Positions 55,198-63,276 of a stretch of DNA of 64,000 bases are shown here, piece after piece. The DNA is taken from assembly GCF_049800955.1 (NCBI RefSeq), contig NZ_JBNAGA010000001.1, positions 1,612,001-1,676,000 on the forward strand, read 5' to 3'. The notes beneath the pieces are model-generated. The model ran no database searches. It had not been told where the DNA came from and was given only the letters and a program-made list of their open reading frames with translations. How positions within the stretch are numbered: position 1 is the stretch's first letter; each line of letters opens with the position of its first letter. Position numbers and translations under genes: made by a program. Source of the DNA: JAKVBH01 sp049800955. Its GTDB lineage: Bacteria > Pseudomonadota > Alphaproteobacteria > Rhodobacterales > Rhodobacteraceae.

Positions 55198-56364
55198 ATG
55201 ACGTCCCCCCTCAAAGGCATCACCATTCTCGATCTCACCCATGTTTTGGCAGGGCCGTTCTGCACGCTCTCGCTCGCGGATCTGGGCGCAGATGTCATCA
55301 AGGTCGAACCACCCGGTCGCGGCGATGACACGCGGGCCTTTCCCCCGTTCAAGGATGGGAAATCCGCATATTTCGCGGCAATCAACCACTCGAAGAAATC
55401 CATCGCGCTTGATCTGAAAGCCGATGACGATCGGATCGTGTTTGAAAAGCTACTCGCGCGGGCCGATGTCCTCGTCGAGAATTACCGCCCCGGGGTGCTC
55501 GACCGTCTGGGCTATGGCTGGGAGGATGTGCATGCTGCGCATCCCGCGTTGATTTACGCGGCTGTCTCCGGGTTTGGGCATACGGGCCCGGATAAACTGA
55601 AGCCCGCCTATGATATGGTTGTGCAAGCCCGCGGCGGAACCATGTCCATCACCGGTGAGAAAGATCGCGATCCCGTGCGCGTGGGTGCCTCCATCGGAGA
55701 CATCGTGGCGGGTATGTTCCTGACACAGGGCATTCTCGCAGCGCTCTATGACCGTCACACAACCGGGACCGGTCGGAAGATCGACGTGGCTATGCTCGAT
55801 TCGCAACTGGCCATTCTGGAGCATGCCGTAGCCATCACGACGACGACGGGCAAACCGCCCGGGCGTTCCGGCGCGCGGCACCCCTCGATTACCCCGTTTG
55901 AGACCTTTCACGGCAGCGACGGCCAATTTGTCATCGCAGCTGGAAATGACACTCTCTTTGAGCGCCTCTGCGTCTGCCTGGGCCTGCCACTTGCCCAGGA
56001 CCCCCGCTTTGCCACGAATGCAAAACGCTGTGAAAACGCGCGTTTGCTCAGGCGGCTCATCGAAGCCATCACGTTGGATCAGACCTGTGCCCATTGGATT
56101 GCGCGGCTGACGGCGGCAGGTGTGCCCACCGGGCCCATACAGGACGTTGAGCAAGTGCTGAAAGATCCGCAAATTCTCGCGCGCAACATGGTCGTGGATG
56201 TGTTGGAGCATGGCCGGCCCGCTTTCAAGGCGGCGGGCAACCCGGTCAAGATCAGTGGCATGGCGGACCCGTCGACGCGGCCGCCTGCCCCCTCACTTGA
56301 TGGCAACCGGGGAGAAATCCTGCGTTGGCTCGAAACACCGATTGCGGCAAAACGTCCGCGATAG
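55198..56364 (+). CDS. class III CoA-transferase (CaiB/BaiF family)
   Basis: A 388-residue CoA-transferase. The start has the CoA-binding mark LKGITILDLTHVLAGPFCTL and ADLGADVIKVEPPGRGDDTR; SALDLKAD-like strand and YDMVVQARGGTMSITG follow. Asp168 in RVGASIGDIVAGM is the residue that forms the acyl-enzyme anhydride in formyl-CoA transferase. GGCC-rich bases precede the ATG and a tRNA-Asn gene lies upstream, so it probably has its own promoter. Substrates in this family vary widely (oxalate, succinate, itaconate, bile acids), and I cannot name them here. Confidence 0.9.
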   Translation: MTSPLKGITILDLTHVLAGPFCTLSLADLGADVIKVEPPGRGDDTRAFPPFKDGKSAYFAAINHSKKSIALDLKADDDRIVFEKLLARADVLVENYRPGVLDRLGYGWEDVHAAHPALIYAAVSGFGHTGPDKLKPAYDMVVQARGGTMSITGEKDRDPVRVGASIGDIVAGMFLTQGILAALYDRHTTGTGRKIDVAMLDSQLAILEHAVAITTTTGKPPGRSGARHPSITPFETFHGSDGQFVIAAGNDTLFERLCVCLGLPLAQDPRFATNAKRCENARLLRRLIEAITLDQTCAHWIARLTAAGVPTGPIQDVEQVLKDPQILARNMVVDVLEHGRPAFKAAGNPVKISGMADPSTRPPAPSLDGNRGEILRWLETPIAAKRPR

Positions 56365-56386
56365 TCCCTGCCGGAGTTGCCGCGCT

Positions 56387-56836
56387 CTAGAGATTGACGC
56401 GCTGCGCATCCCAGCCCAGCCTGAGTTGCACTGGGCCTGCCGCCGACGCGCCCGTTTTCACGCAGTTCGCCACATCCCACTGCGGCGCATTGGTATACCG
56501 CGTGTTTTTGAAGAAGCGCAGATTGCGCATGATCTTCTCGCCATTGAGCTCGACATAGGCATTGCCCAGAACCTGAAACGTCGCTGAGCGCTGGCTGGGG
56601 TCAGGATAGGTGATCGCGCCACAAATCGCGATTTCGTCATCGACCGCAATGCCGCGCCATTGAATAATCAAGCCGGGGCGAGGTTTGCCTGTGACACCGC
56701 TGGTAATCTCGTTGAACGCAGAGGTCACCGGGACCTCCATGAATACATCCGGCGCCGAGGACTGATTTGCCGTATCTTGACAAGCCGACAGGGCAACAAC
56801 ACCCAAGATCCCCAGGATAATACGCCAGTTCTTCAT
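56387..56836 (-). CDS. small lipoprotein of unknown function
   Basis: A 149-residue protein with lipoprotein signal MKNWRIILGILGVVALSAC (lipobox LSAC, Cys19). The mature part has a strand-rich core (IIQWRGIAVDDEIAICGAIT, ATFQVLGNAYVELNGEKIM) and ends with RLGWDAQRVNL. The start at 56836 follows GAGAGGA; an upstream in-frame methionine at 56926 precedes it without a signal. No family is recognised. It is convergent with the CoA-transferase gene, 22 bases apart. Confidence 0.62.
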   Translation of the reverse strand: MKNWRIILGILGVVALSACQDTANQSSAPDVFMEVPVTSAFNEITSGVTGKPRPGLIIQWRGIAVDDEIAICGAITYPDPSQRSATFQVLGNAYVELNGEKIMRNLRFFKNTRYTNAPQWDVANCVKTGASAAGPVQLRLGWDAQRVNL

Positions 56837-57153
56837 AGTCCTCTCCTCATACCAAGTTGGTCGTGTCTCGCCGCCCCACGCCGGGCGTGTCGACATGTCT
56901 TCCCTATAGCACTTCGCAAAAAACATGACTCATGAAAACACTGCCAAGAAAATGCTTTCTCGTGTTCTTCGTGATGCGCGACGTATCAGGTTCCCGTCGG
57001 ACTGATCGAGGAAAAGACCAATGCGTACAGGTTCAAGAACCCGCGGCTTTTTGCTGAAATGACGGTCAGTTACATGTGAATGCCGCTCTTTGGCTGTATC
57101 TTTGCGTCCACGGTCATATGTTCAGCAGCAACGACGCGACGAAAAGGTATGAG
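56837..57153. other. 317-base gap between divergent lipoprotein and ASKHA activator genes
   Basis: The gap must hold promoters for both genes. I see a weak hairpin CGACG/CGTCG at about 56980-57000 and no recognisable B12 box, T-box or SAM riboswitch. No frame with a good ribosome-binding site other than that of the activator gene was found. The AAAAGG before 57154 is the ribosome-binding site of that gene. Confidence 0.6.
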
Positions 57154-59199
57154 ATGTCTCAAGATCCCCTCGTGGTTTTCACCCCCTCCGGCAAGCGCGG
57201 ACGCTTCCCGATTGGCACCCCGATCCTCACGGCGGCACGTCAGCTGGGCGTTGATCTGGATTCAGTTTGCGGCGGGCGCGGTATTTGCTCAAAGTGCCAG
57301 ATTTCGCCCGGTGTGGGCGACTTTCCAAAACATGGCGTTGTGGTGTCGCAAGATGCCTTGTCCGAATGGAACGCTGTGGAGCAGCGCTATGACGACAAAC
57401 GCGGCCTGAAAGCGGGGCGCCGGTTGGGCTGCCAGGCGACAATGCAAAGCGATGTTGTGATCGATGTGCCGCCCGAGAGCCAGGTGCATAAACAGGTGGT
57501 CCGCAAGGCGGCCACAGCCCGCGCCATCACGATGAACCCGGCGACGCGGCTCTATTTTGTCGAGGTGGACGAGCCTGACATGCATGTTCCGACGGGCGAT
57601 TTTGAGCGTCTGGAACGGGCCTTGGCAGAGCAATGGGATGTCGGTCCGATCTCTGCTGATCTGTCGTTGATGAGCAAATTGCAAAACGTGCTTCGTAAGG
57701 GCGCCTGGCGTGTGACCGTCGCCCTGCATCGCGATCATCACAGCGCGCAGGCCAAGGTTGTCGAGATCTGGCCCGGCTTGCATGAAGACGGGCTCTTCGG
57801 TTTGGCCATCGATTTGGGCTCGACCACAGTTGCCGCGCATTTGACCGATCTGGAAACCGGCGAGGTTCTGGCCTCATCAGGCATCATGAACCCGCAAATT
57901 CGCTTTGGCGAAGACCTGATGAGCCGGGTGTCCTATGCGATGATGAACCGCGGCGGCGATGTCGAAATGACCAAAGCCGTCCGTGAGGCGATCAACACGC
58001 TGGCGGCTGAGATCGCAGTTGAGGCCAAGATAGATCCTACGTTGATTGTAGAGACTGTGTTTGTCTGCAACCCGGTCATGCACCATCTCTTGTTGGGGAT
58101 GGACCCCGTCGAACTTGGTCAGGCGCCATTTGCCCTGGCCACGTCAGGCGCATTAAGTTTGCCCGCCAAAGATCTGGATTTAAACGCGATTAATGCGCGT
58201 GCGCAGATCTATCTGCTGCCCTGTATTGCTGGTCATGTAGGGGCTGATGCCGCTGCTGTCGCCCTCTCAGAGGAGCCCGGGAAAAGCGAGGATCTGGCGC
58301 TGATTGTCGATGTGGGCACCAATGCAGAGATCCTGCTGGGCAACACAAGTCGCGTTCTGGCCTGTTCGTCCCCCACCGGTCCCGCATTCGAGGGGGCCCA
58401 GATTTCGTCTGGGCAGCGCGCCGCACCGGGCGCCATTGAGGCGATCCGCATTGATCCCGAGACCAAGGAGCCGCGCTTCCGGGTGATCGGCTGCGATCTT
58501 TGGTCGGACGAGACAGGGTTTGCAGAAGCCACCGCCGCATCGGGCATCACGGGCATCTGTGGGTCCGGCATCATCGAAGCCGTAGCTGAGCTGCGGATCG
58601 CGGGTCTGCTGGATCCCTCCGGTCTCATCGGGTCCGCCGCACAGACCGGCACAGCGCGCTGCATCGCGGAGGGGCGCACCCATGCCTACCTGATCCACGA
58701 CGGAACAGACGACGGCGGCCCGCGCATCACGGTCACGCAAGGAGATATCCGCGCCATCCAGCTTGCAAAGTCCGCTCTTTATGCCGGCGCACGCCTCTTG
58801 ATGGATGACATGCAGGTCGACAAGGTGGATCGCGTGGTGCTGGCAGGCGCGTTTGGCGCGCATATCTCTCCCAAACACGCGCTGGTGCTGGGTATGATCC
58901 CGGATGCGCCGCTGGACAAAGTCATTTCAGCGGGCAACGCCGCAGGGACAGGCGCGCGCATCGCGCTCTGCAATACCCAGGCGCGTCAGGAGATCGAACG
59001 CGTTGTGGGCGAAATCACGAAGGTCGAGACCGCCATTGAGCCGCGCTTTCAGGAGCATTTCGTCAACGCCAATGCGATCCCGCATGCAACGGACCCGTTC
59101 CCGGAGCTCTCATCCATCGTGACCTTGCCCGATGTGGGCTTCAATGCGGGCCCCTCGGAAGGCGAAGGCGGACGCAAGCGGCGCCGTCGGCGCGCTTGA
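57154..59199 (+). CDS. ASKHA-domain ferredoxin protein (RamA/DUF4445-like corrinoid activator)
   Basis: A 681-residue protein: N-terminal 2Fe-2S ferredoxin with Cys39, Cys45, Cys48 and Cys93 (SVCGGRGICSKC then RLGCQA), a linker, and the ASKHA ATPase fold (FGLAIDLGSTTVAAHLTDLE, LIVDVGTNAEILLGN, FGAHISPKHALVLGMIPDAP), with the DUF4445 C-terminus. Such proteins reactivate corrinoid proteins by ATP-driven one-electron reduction of Co(II). In Roseobacters members have been linked to split B12-dependent methionine synthases. No corrinoid protein is beside it. ATG 57154 follows AAAAGG; a frame extension to 57076 is not needed. Confidence 0.9.
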   Translation: MSQDPLVVFTPSGKRGRFPIGTPILTAARQLGVDLDSVCGGRGICSKCQISPGVGDFPKHGVVVSQDALSEWNAVEQRYDDKRGLKAGRRLGCQATMQSDVVIDVPPESQVHKQVVRKAATARAITMNPATRLYFVEVDEPDMHVPTGDFERLERALAEQWDVGPISADLSLMSKLQNVLRKGAWRVTVALHRDHHSAQAKVVEIWPGLHEDGLFGLAIDLGSTTVAAHLTDLETGEVLASSGIMNPQIRFGEDLMSRVSYAMMNRGGDVEMTKAVREAINTLAAEIAVEAKIDPTLIVETVFVCNPVMHHLLLGMDPVELGQAPFALATSGALSLPAKDLDLNAINARAQIYLLPCIAGHVGADAAAVALSEEPGKSEDLALIVDVGTNAEILLGNTSRVLACSSPTGPAFEGAQISSGQRAAPGAIEAIRIDPETKEPRFRVIGCDLWSDETGFAEATAASGITGICGSGIIEAVAELRIAGLLDPSGLIGSAAQTGTARCIAEGRTHAYLIHDGTDDGGPRITVTQGDIRAIQLAKSALYAGARLLMDDMQVDKVDRVVLAGAFGAHISPKHALVLGMIPDAPLDKVISAGNAAGTGARIALCNTQARQEIERVVGEITKVETAIEPRFQEHFVNANAIPHATDPFPELSSIVTLPDVGFNAGPSEGEGGRKRRRRRA

Positions 59200-59201
59200 G
59201 G

Positions 59202-59801
59202 TCAGGCGTCCAGCTCGGCATCCCAATAGAGAAAATCCACCCAGCTGTCGTGCAGGTAGTTGGGTGGAAACTTGCGACCCATGTTGCGCAATTCCTCAGC
59301 TCCGGGCTGGCGCGGCGGCTTGCGCAGGGACAGACCGGCCCGCCGCAGCGATTTCGCGCCTTTGCGCAAGTTACACGGCGCACAGGCCGCGACGACGTTT
59401 TCCCACGACGTGCGTCCCCCGCTGGCGCGTGGCACAACGTGGTCAAAGGTCAATTCCCCGCGTGCCCCGCAATACTGACAGCGAAACTCATCGCGCAAAA
59501 AGAGGTTGAACCGGGTGAAGGCCACACGCTTTTGCGGCTTCACGTAATCCTTGAGCACCACAACCGAGGGGATCTTCAACGACACCGTGGGCGAATGCAC
59601 CTGTGCCTCGTATTCCGCGACGATATCGACCCGGTCGAGATACGCCGCTTTGACCGCATCCTGCCACGGCCAGAGCGACAATGGATAATAGGACAACGGA
59701 CGATAATCGGCGTTCAGAACGAGCGCGGGATAGTGCTTGAGCGATCCCGGAGACCGCGTGAATTCAGTTCTGAAGTCTTGAGCAGTATCAAGTGGACTCA
59801 T
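59202..59801 (-). CDS. HNH endonuclease
   Basis: A 199-residue protein with a clear HNH fold: CQYCGARGELTFDHVVPRAS (two zinc Cys and the HH motif), SWENVVAACAPCNLRKG (Asn and two further zinc Cys). The N-terminal half (LKHYPALVLNADYRPLSYYP) is the usual extension of this bacterial family found as a single chromosomal copy near core genes, with no restriction partner. Biological role is unknown; cytosolic. Confidence 0.9.
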   Translation of the reverse strand: MSPLDTAQDFRTEFTRSPGSLKHYPALVLNADYRPLSYYPLSLWPWQDAVKAAYLDRVDIVAEYEAQVHSPTVSLKIPSVVVLKDYVKPQKRVAFTRFNLFLRDEFRCQYCGARGELTFDHVVPRASGGRTSWENVVAACAPCNLRKGAKSLRRAGLSLRKPPRQPGAEELRNMGRKFPPNYLHDSWVDFLYWDAELDA

Positions 59802-59923
59802 TTCTTGCCTCGGCTTCCCCCTGGGCCCGAGGCGAAGACATCCGCCCCGGCTCTAGAGAACACTATATATCGGGCAAGTAACCTGACAAGCCCCTCCTGC
59901 TAGTGTTCGGGAAAGCCGCGGGT

Positions 59924-60589
59924 TCAGAGCCCGCAGTGATCGCGCATAAAGGCCAGGGCCACGCCCAAACCATCGGGCGCAATCCCATGCGCTGTGCCCT
60001 TCATCACATGGGCAAAGACATCAGTGAATTCGGCGCGCTGCAGCGCTTCGGCCGCCTCGGGCAGCGATTGCACAGGGACCACATCGTCCTGATCGCCATG
60101 CACCAGCAAGATGGGCATGCGCGATTGCACCTCGTCGGGCAGCAGGTCTGGCGCGAGCAACCGACCGGAGAACGCCACGATCCCGGCCACGGGATCCTCG
60201 CGTCGGGGCGCAACATGCAAAGCGATCATCGTGCCTTGCGAAAATCCGAACAGCACAACCTGTTCAGGCAGAAGATCATTGTCGATCATGACGCCATCGA
60301 GATAGGCATTGAGATCTTCCGCCGCGCGCGCCATGCCCGCCTCGGCTTCTTCCTGACTGGAACCATCGATCCAAGGAATGGGAAACCATTGAAAGCCCAT
60401 TGGCGCGCCCGCACAGGCCTCGGGCGCGTCAGGCGCCAGAAACAAGGTATCGGGCAGATGTTCCGCCAGGGGCTGCGCCAGCCCCAAAAGATCTGCGCCA
60501 TTGGCGCCATAGCCATGCAGAAACACGACCGCCGAGCGCACCGATCCCGATTGCGGCTCTACCCGGCCCGATTGCAAAACCCGTGTCAT
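59924..60589 (-). CDS. alpha/beta hydrolase, carboxylesterase/phospholipase family
   Basis: A 221-residue serine hydrolase. The oxyanion segment is VVFLHGYGANG, the nucleophile Ser lies in LFGFSQGTMIA, the Asp in LLVHGDQDDVVPVQSL, and the His in KGTAHGIAPDG. This is the family of carboxylesterase YpfH and acyl-protein thioesterases, usually hydrolysing short acyl esters. The start at 60589 follows a GAGAG-like site; a methionine at 60631 is less likely. It overlaps the upstream glycosylase stop by four bases, so it is co-transcribed with it. Confidence 0.9.
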   Translation of the reverse strand: MTRVLQSGRVEPQSGSVRSAVVFLHGYGANGADLLGLAQPLAEHLPDTLFLAPDAPEACAGAPMGFQWFPIPWIDGSSQEEAEAGMARAAEDLNAYLDGVMIDNDLLPEQVVLFGFSQGTMIALHVAPRREDPVAGIVAFSGRLLAPDLLPDEVQSRMPILLVHGDQDDVVPVQSLPEAAEALQRAEFTDVFAHVMKGTAHGIAPDGLGVALAFMRDHCGL

Positions 60590-61209
60590 CTGATGCCCTC
60601 TCGATTTTTCTCCACGCGGTAGTAGGCCCAAAGCACCCGTGCCGCAACCGATCGCCAGGGCGACCAGTCCAGGGCCAGTTCCCGCAAGGCGCGCTCCTTG
60701 GGGCGGGCATCCAGACCGTAGAGCTCTTTCGCCGCTTCCTGGAGCGCAAGATCACCGGGCGCAAAGACATCCGCATGGCCCAGAGAGAACATGGCGTAGA
60801 TTTCCGCCGTCCAGACGCCAATGCCTTTCACCGCTGTGAGGATGGCGATGACCTCTTCTGTCTCCGCCGCGCGCAAGGCATCGAAGTCGATGCCGGCCTC
60901 TGCCAATGCGCGCGCGTAACTGGCCTTTTGCCGGGACAGGCCCAGGGCACGCAGACCGTCTTCGTCCAACGCCAGCACCGCCTCGGGCGTCACGACACCC
61001 GCCGCTTCCAATCTGGCCCAGATCGCCGCGGCGGAGGCGACAGAGACTTGCTGGCTCACAATCGCGGACAACAATTGGGCAAAGCCGTCCGCACGCAACC
61101 GCAAGGGCAAAGGCGCGGTAAGGTCGATGGCATGGGCCATGCGCGGACAGGTTTGCGCGAGCCAGGCCGCACCCTCGGCCACGCAGGCATCGCTCTCAAT
61201 CCGGCGCAT
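60586..61209 (-). CDS. HhH-GPD DNA glycosylase (AlkA-like, 3-methyladenine)
   Basis: A 207-residue glycosylase that removes alkylated bases by flipping and cleaving the N-glycosidic bond. Helix-hairpin-helix is LTAVKGIGVWTAEIYAMFSL, with the catalytic Asp in HADVFAPGDLALQEAAKELY. The AlkA-type core begins LLSAIVSQQVSVASAAAIWA. The start at 61209 is chosen because MRRIESDACVAEG begins the fold; it overlaps the cobK end by 14 bases. A missing N-terminal TBP-like domain marks it as a short AlkA form. Confidence 0.9.
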   Translation of the reverse strand: MRRIESDACVAEGAAWLAQTCPRMAHAIDLTAPLPLRLRADGFAQLLSAIVSQQVSVASAAAIWARLEAAGVVTPEAVLALDEDGLRALGLSRQKASYARALAEAGIDFDALRAAETEEVIAILTAVKGIGVWTAEIYAMFSLGHADVFAPGDLALQEAAKELYGLDARPKERALRELALDWSPWRSVAARVLWAYYRVEKNREGIR

Positions 61210-61939
61210 ATTGAGACGCCCCCACACCGGCCTCGCGCCGGGCCAACATGTCCAGAAGCGCTTCAGGCGTCTCCACAACCGGCACTGATTCAGGCAGGTC
61301 CGGCCGCGGCAACATGGCAATCGGCAACCCCAGCGCACGCGCCGCCTTGAGTTTGGGTGCGGAGCCCTGCCCGCCTGCATTGCGCAACAGCAACCAGTCA
61401 ATCCGCTCCGCACGCAGCATCGCGATTTCATGCTCAACCGTGAACGGCGCGTCTCCGTCGAGGAAATGCCCCTCGCCCGCATAAAGCTCGCCGCGCGCGC
61501 GCAGCTGCCGGATCACAAGATACCGGCCTTCGAGAAGATGCTCCAAAGCCGCAACGGAGCGCCCAAGGCCTACAAAGACCCGCGCACCGTCGGGGATCGT
61601 CGCGCCGACATCGCCATCCCGGCTCAGCATGTGCCATTGATCGCCCGGGCCTGCCTGCCACCCGGGTCGTTGCAAAATAATAAGGGGACGCCCGAGCGCT
61701 GCACAACGTTGCGGCAAGGTATCATAGAGCGCGTCATCACAGGGATGGGTCGCCAATATGACCGGCCCTTGAGCGTCGGACACAATGGCCTCGGCCGACC
61801 ACTCAGAAAGGATCTCGTAAGCGACACCGCCGGGATCAGACCGCAAGGGCCCGGGCAGCACGGCGCGCGCTTGCGGGCATTGGCGCGCAAACGCATGTGC
61901 CTCCGCCGATCCGCCAATGATAAGAAGCTCTTCTGCCAT
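61196..61939 (-). CDS. cobK: precorrin-6A reductase
   Basis: A 247-residue NAD(P)H-dependent reductase of corrin ring synthesis. Family marks are ELLIIGGSAEAHAFARQC at the start, ILATHPCDDALYDTLPQRCA, GARVFVGLGRSVAALEHLL, IDWLLLRNAGGQGSAPKLKA and MLPRPDLPESVPVVETPEA. The start at 61939 suits the glycine-rich motif. No other cobalamin synthesis gene is in the window, so this solitary placement is worth noting. Last 14 bases overlap the DNA glycosylase start. Confidence 0.93.
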   Translation of the reverse strand: MAEELLIIGGSAEAHAFARQCPQARAVLPGPLRSDPGGVAYEILSEWSAEAIVSDAQGPVILATHPCDDALYDTLPQRCAALGRPLIILQRPGWQAGPGDQWHMLSRDGDVGATIPDGARVFVGLGRSVAALEHLLEGRYLVIRQLRARGELYAGEGHFLDGDAPFTVEHEIAMLRAERIDWLLLRNAGGQGSAPKLKAARALGLPIAMLPRPDLPESVPVVETPEALLDMLARREAGVGASQYAPD

Positions 61940-62025
61940 GATGTGAACATAGACAGCTCGCGCGTCCGGCACCAGCGCGGCTTTGACACCTTGCCCGATC
62001 CCGGCAACAGGCGTAGAGCGGAATT

Positions 62026-63273
62026 ATGAGTATCTCTGACGTATCTTCTGTTGCCCCCGATGACACGCGCGCCAAGCGCAACGTCGCTGTTCTTGTTGCG
62101 GCCCAGGCCATCCTGGGCGCGCAGATGCCTTTGGTTTTTGTCGTGGGCGGACTGGCAGGCCAGCAGCTTGCGCCAAATGTCTGTCTGGCGACCTTGCCCA
62201 TCTCGCTGATCGTCTTTGGCTCGATGACAACCGCGCCGTGGTTGTCGCCCCTGATGCAGCGCATGGGCCGTCGTCTCGGCTTTGTCGTCGGCGCTCTGGG
62301 GGGGCTGGCCGGGGCACTGATCTGCGCCTATGCGCTGATGCTTGGCAATTTTTGGCTCTTTCTGGCAGGGTCCTACATGACGGGCATCTACATGTCCGCA
62401 CAGGGATTTTATCGCTTCGCCGCCGCTGACACCGCGTCAGAGGCCTTTCGTCCAAAGGCCATTTCATACGTGCTGGCAGGTGGGCTACTGGCCGCGATTA
62501 TCGGACCACAGCTCGTCTCGTTCCTGACCGCAGGCAACCCGGATGCCACGGCGGCGCGATATGTGCCGGTCTATCTAGCGGCGGCCGGGTTGAATGCCGT
62601 GGGCATGTTCCTGTTTGTCCTTCTGGACATCCCGAACCCTCCCAAAGCCAAACAAGGCGTCGAGGGCGGGCGCAGCCGCCGGGAGCTTCTCCAATCGCCC
62701 CAGATTGTCACGGCGATCATCGTCGGCGCTGTGACCTATGGGCTCATGAACCTCGTGATGACCTCCACGCCGCTGGCCGTTGTCGGCTGCGGCTTTGGGG
62801 TGCCCGATGCGTCCAATGTCGTCACGATGCACGTGCTGGCCATGTTCGCGCCATCCTTCTTCACAGGCCACCTGATCGCGCGGTTTGGCGTCGAACGGAT
62901 CATGGGCCTGGGCCTGTTAATTCTGGCAGGCGCTGGCGTCGTGGCATTGCAAGGCGTGGCTTTGACGAATTTCTACGGGGCGCTCATCCTTCTGGGCCTT
63001 GGCTGGAATTTCGGCTTCATCGGCGCCACGACGCTGCTGACCATGTCGCACACGCCCGAGGAGCGCGGGCGCGCGCAGGGGCTCAATGACCTGATCGTGT
63101 TTGGCGGCGTGACCTTCGCCTCTCTGGCCTCGGGCGGGTTGATGAATTGCGCGGGCGGTGATCCGGTGCAGGGATGGACGGCGGTCAATCTCGCTATGGT
63201 GCCCATGCTGGCGCTGGCGGGCGGTGCGCTCATTTGGCTGATGCTGCGTCCCAAGGATGAGCAAGTCGCCTGA
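62026..63273 (+). CDS. MFS transporter
   Basis: A 415-residue membrane protein with about twelve hydrophobic segments. The first pair is NVAVLVAAQAILGAQMPLVF; MGRRLGFVVGALGGLAGALI lies in loop 2-3 as the MFS signature and RFGVERIMGLGLLILAGAGV in the second half. A charged cytosolic loop (KAKQGVEGGRSRRELLQSPQ) lies between helices 6 and 7. The substrate cannot be inferred. It stands between divergent cobK and the convergent squalene/phytoene synthase gene. Confidence 0.9.
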   Translation: MSISDVSSVAPDDTRAKRNVAVLVAAQAILGAQMPLVFVVGGLAGQQLAPNVCLATLPISLIVFGSMTTAPWLSPLMQRMGRRLGFVVGALGGLAGALICAYALMLGNFWLFLAGSYMTGIYMSAQGFYRFAAADTASEAFRPKAISYVLAGGLLAAIIGPQLVSFLTAGNPDATAARYVPVYLAAAGLNAVGMFLFVLLDIPNPPKAKQGVEGGRSRRELLQSPQIVTAIIVGAVTYGLMNLVMTSTPLAVVGCGFGVPDASNVVTMHVLAMFAPSFFTGHLIARFGVERIMGLGLLILAGAGVVALQGVALTNFYGALILLGLGWNFGFIGATTLLTMSHTPEERGRAQGLNDLIVFGGVTFASLASGGLMNCAGGDPVQGWTAVNLAMVPMLALAGGALIWLMLRPKDEQVA

Positions 63274-63276
63274 GCG

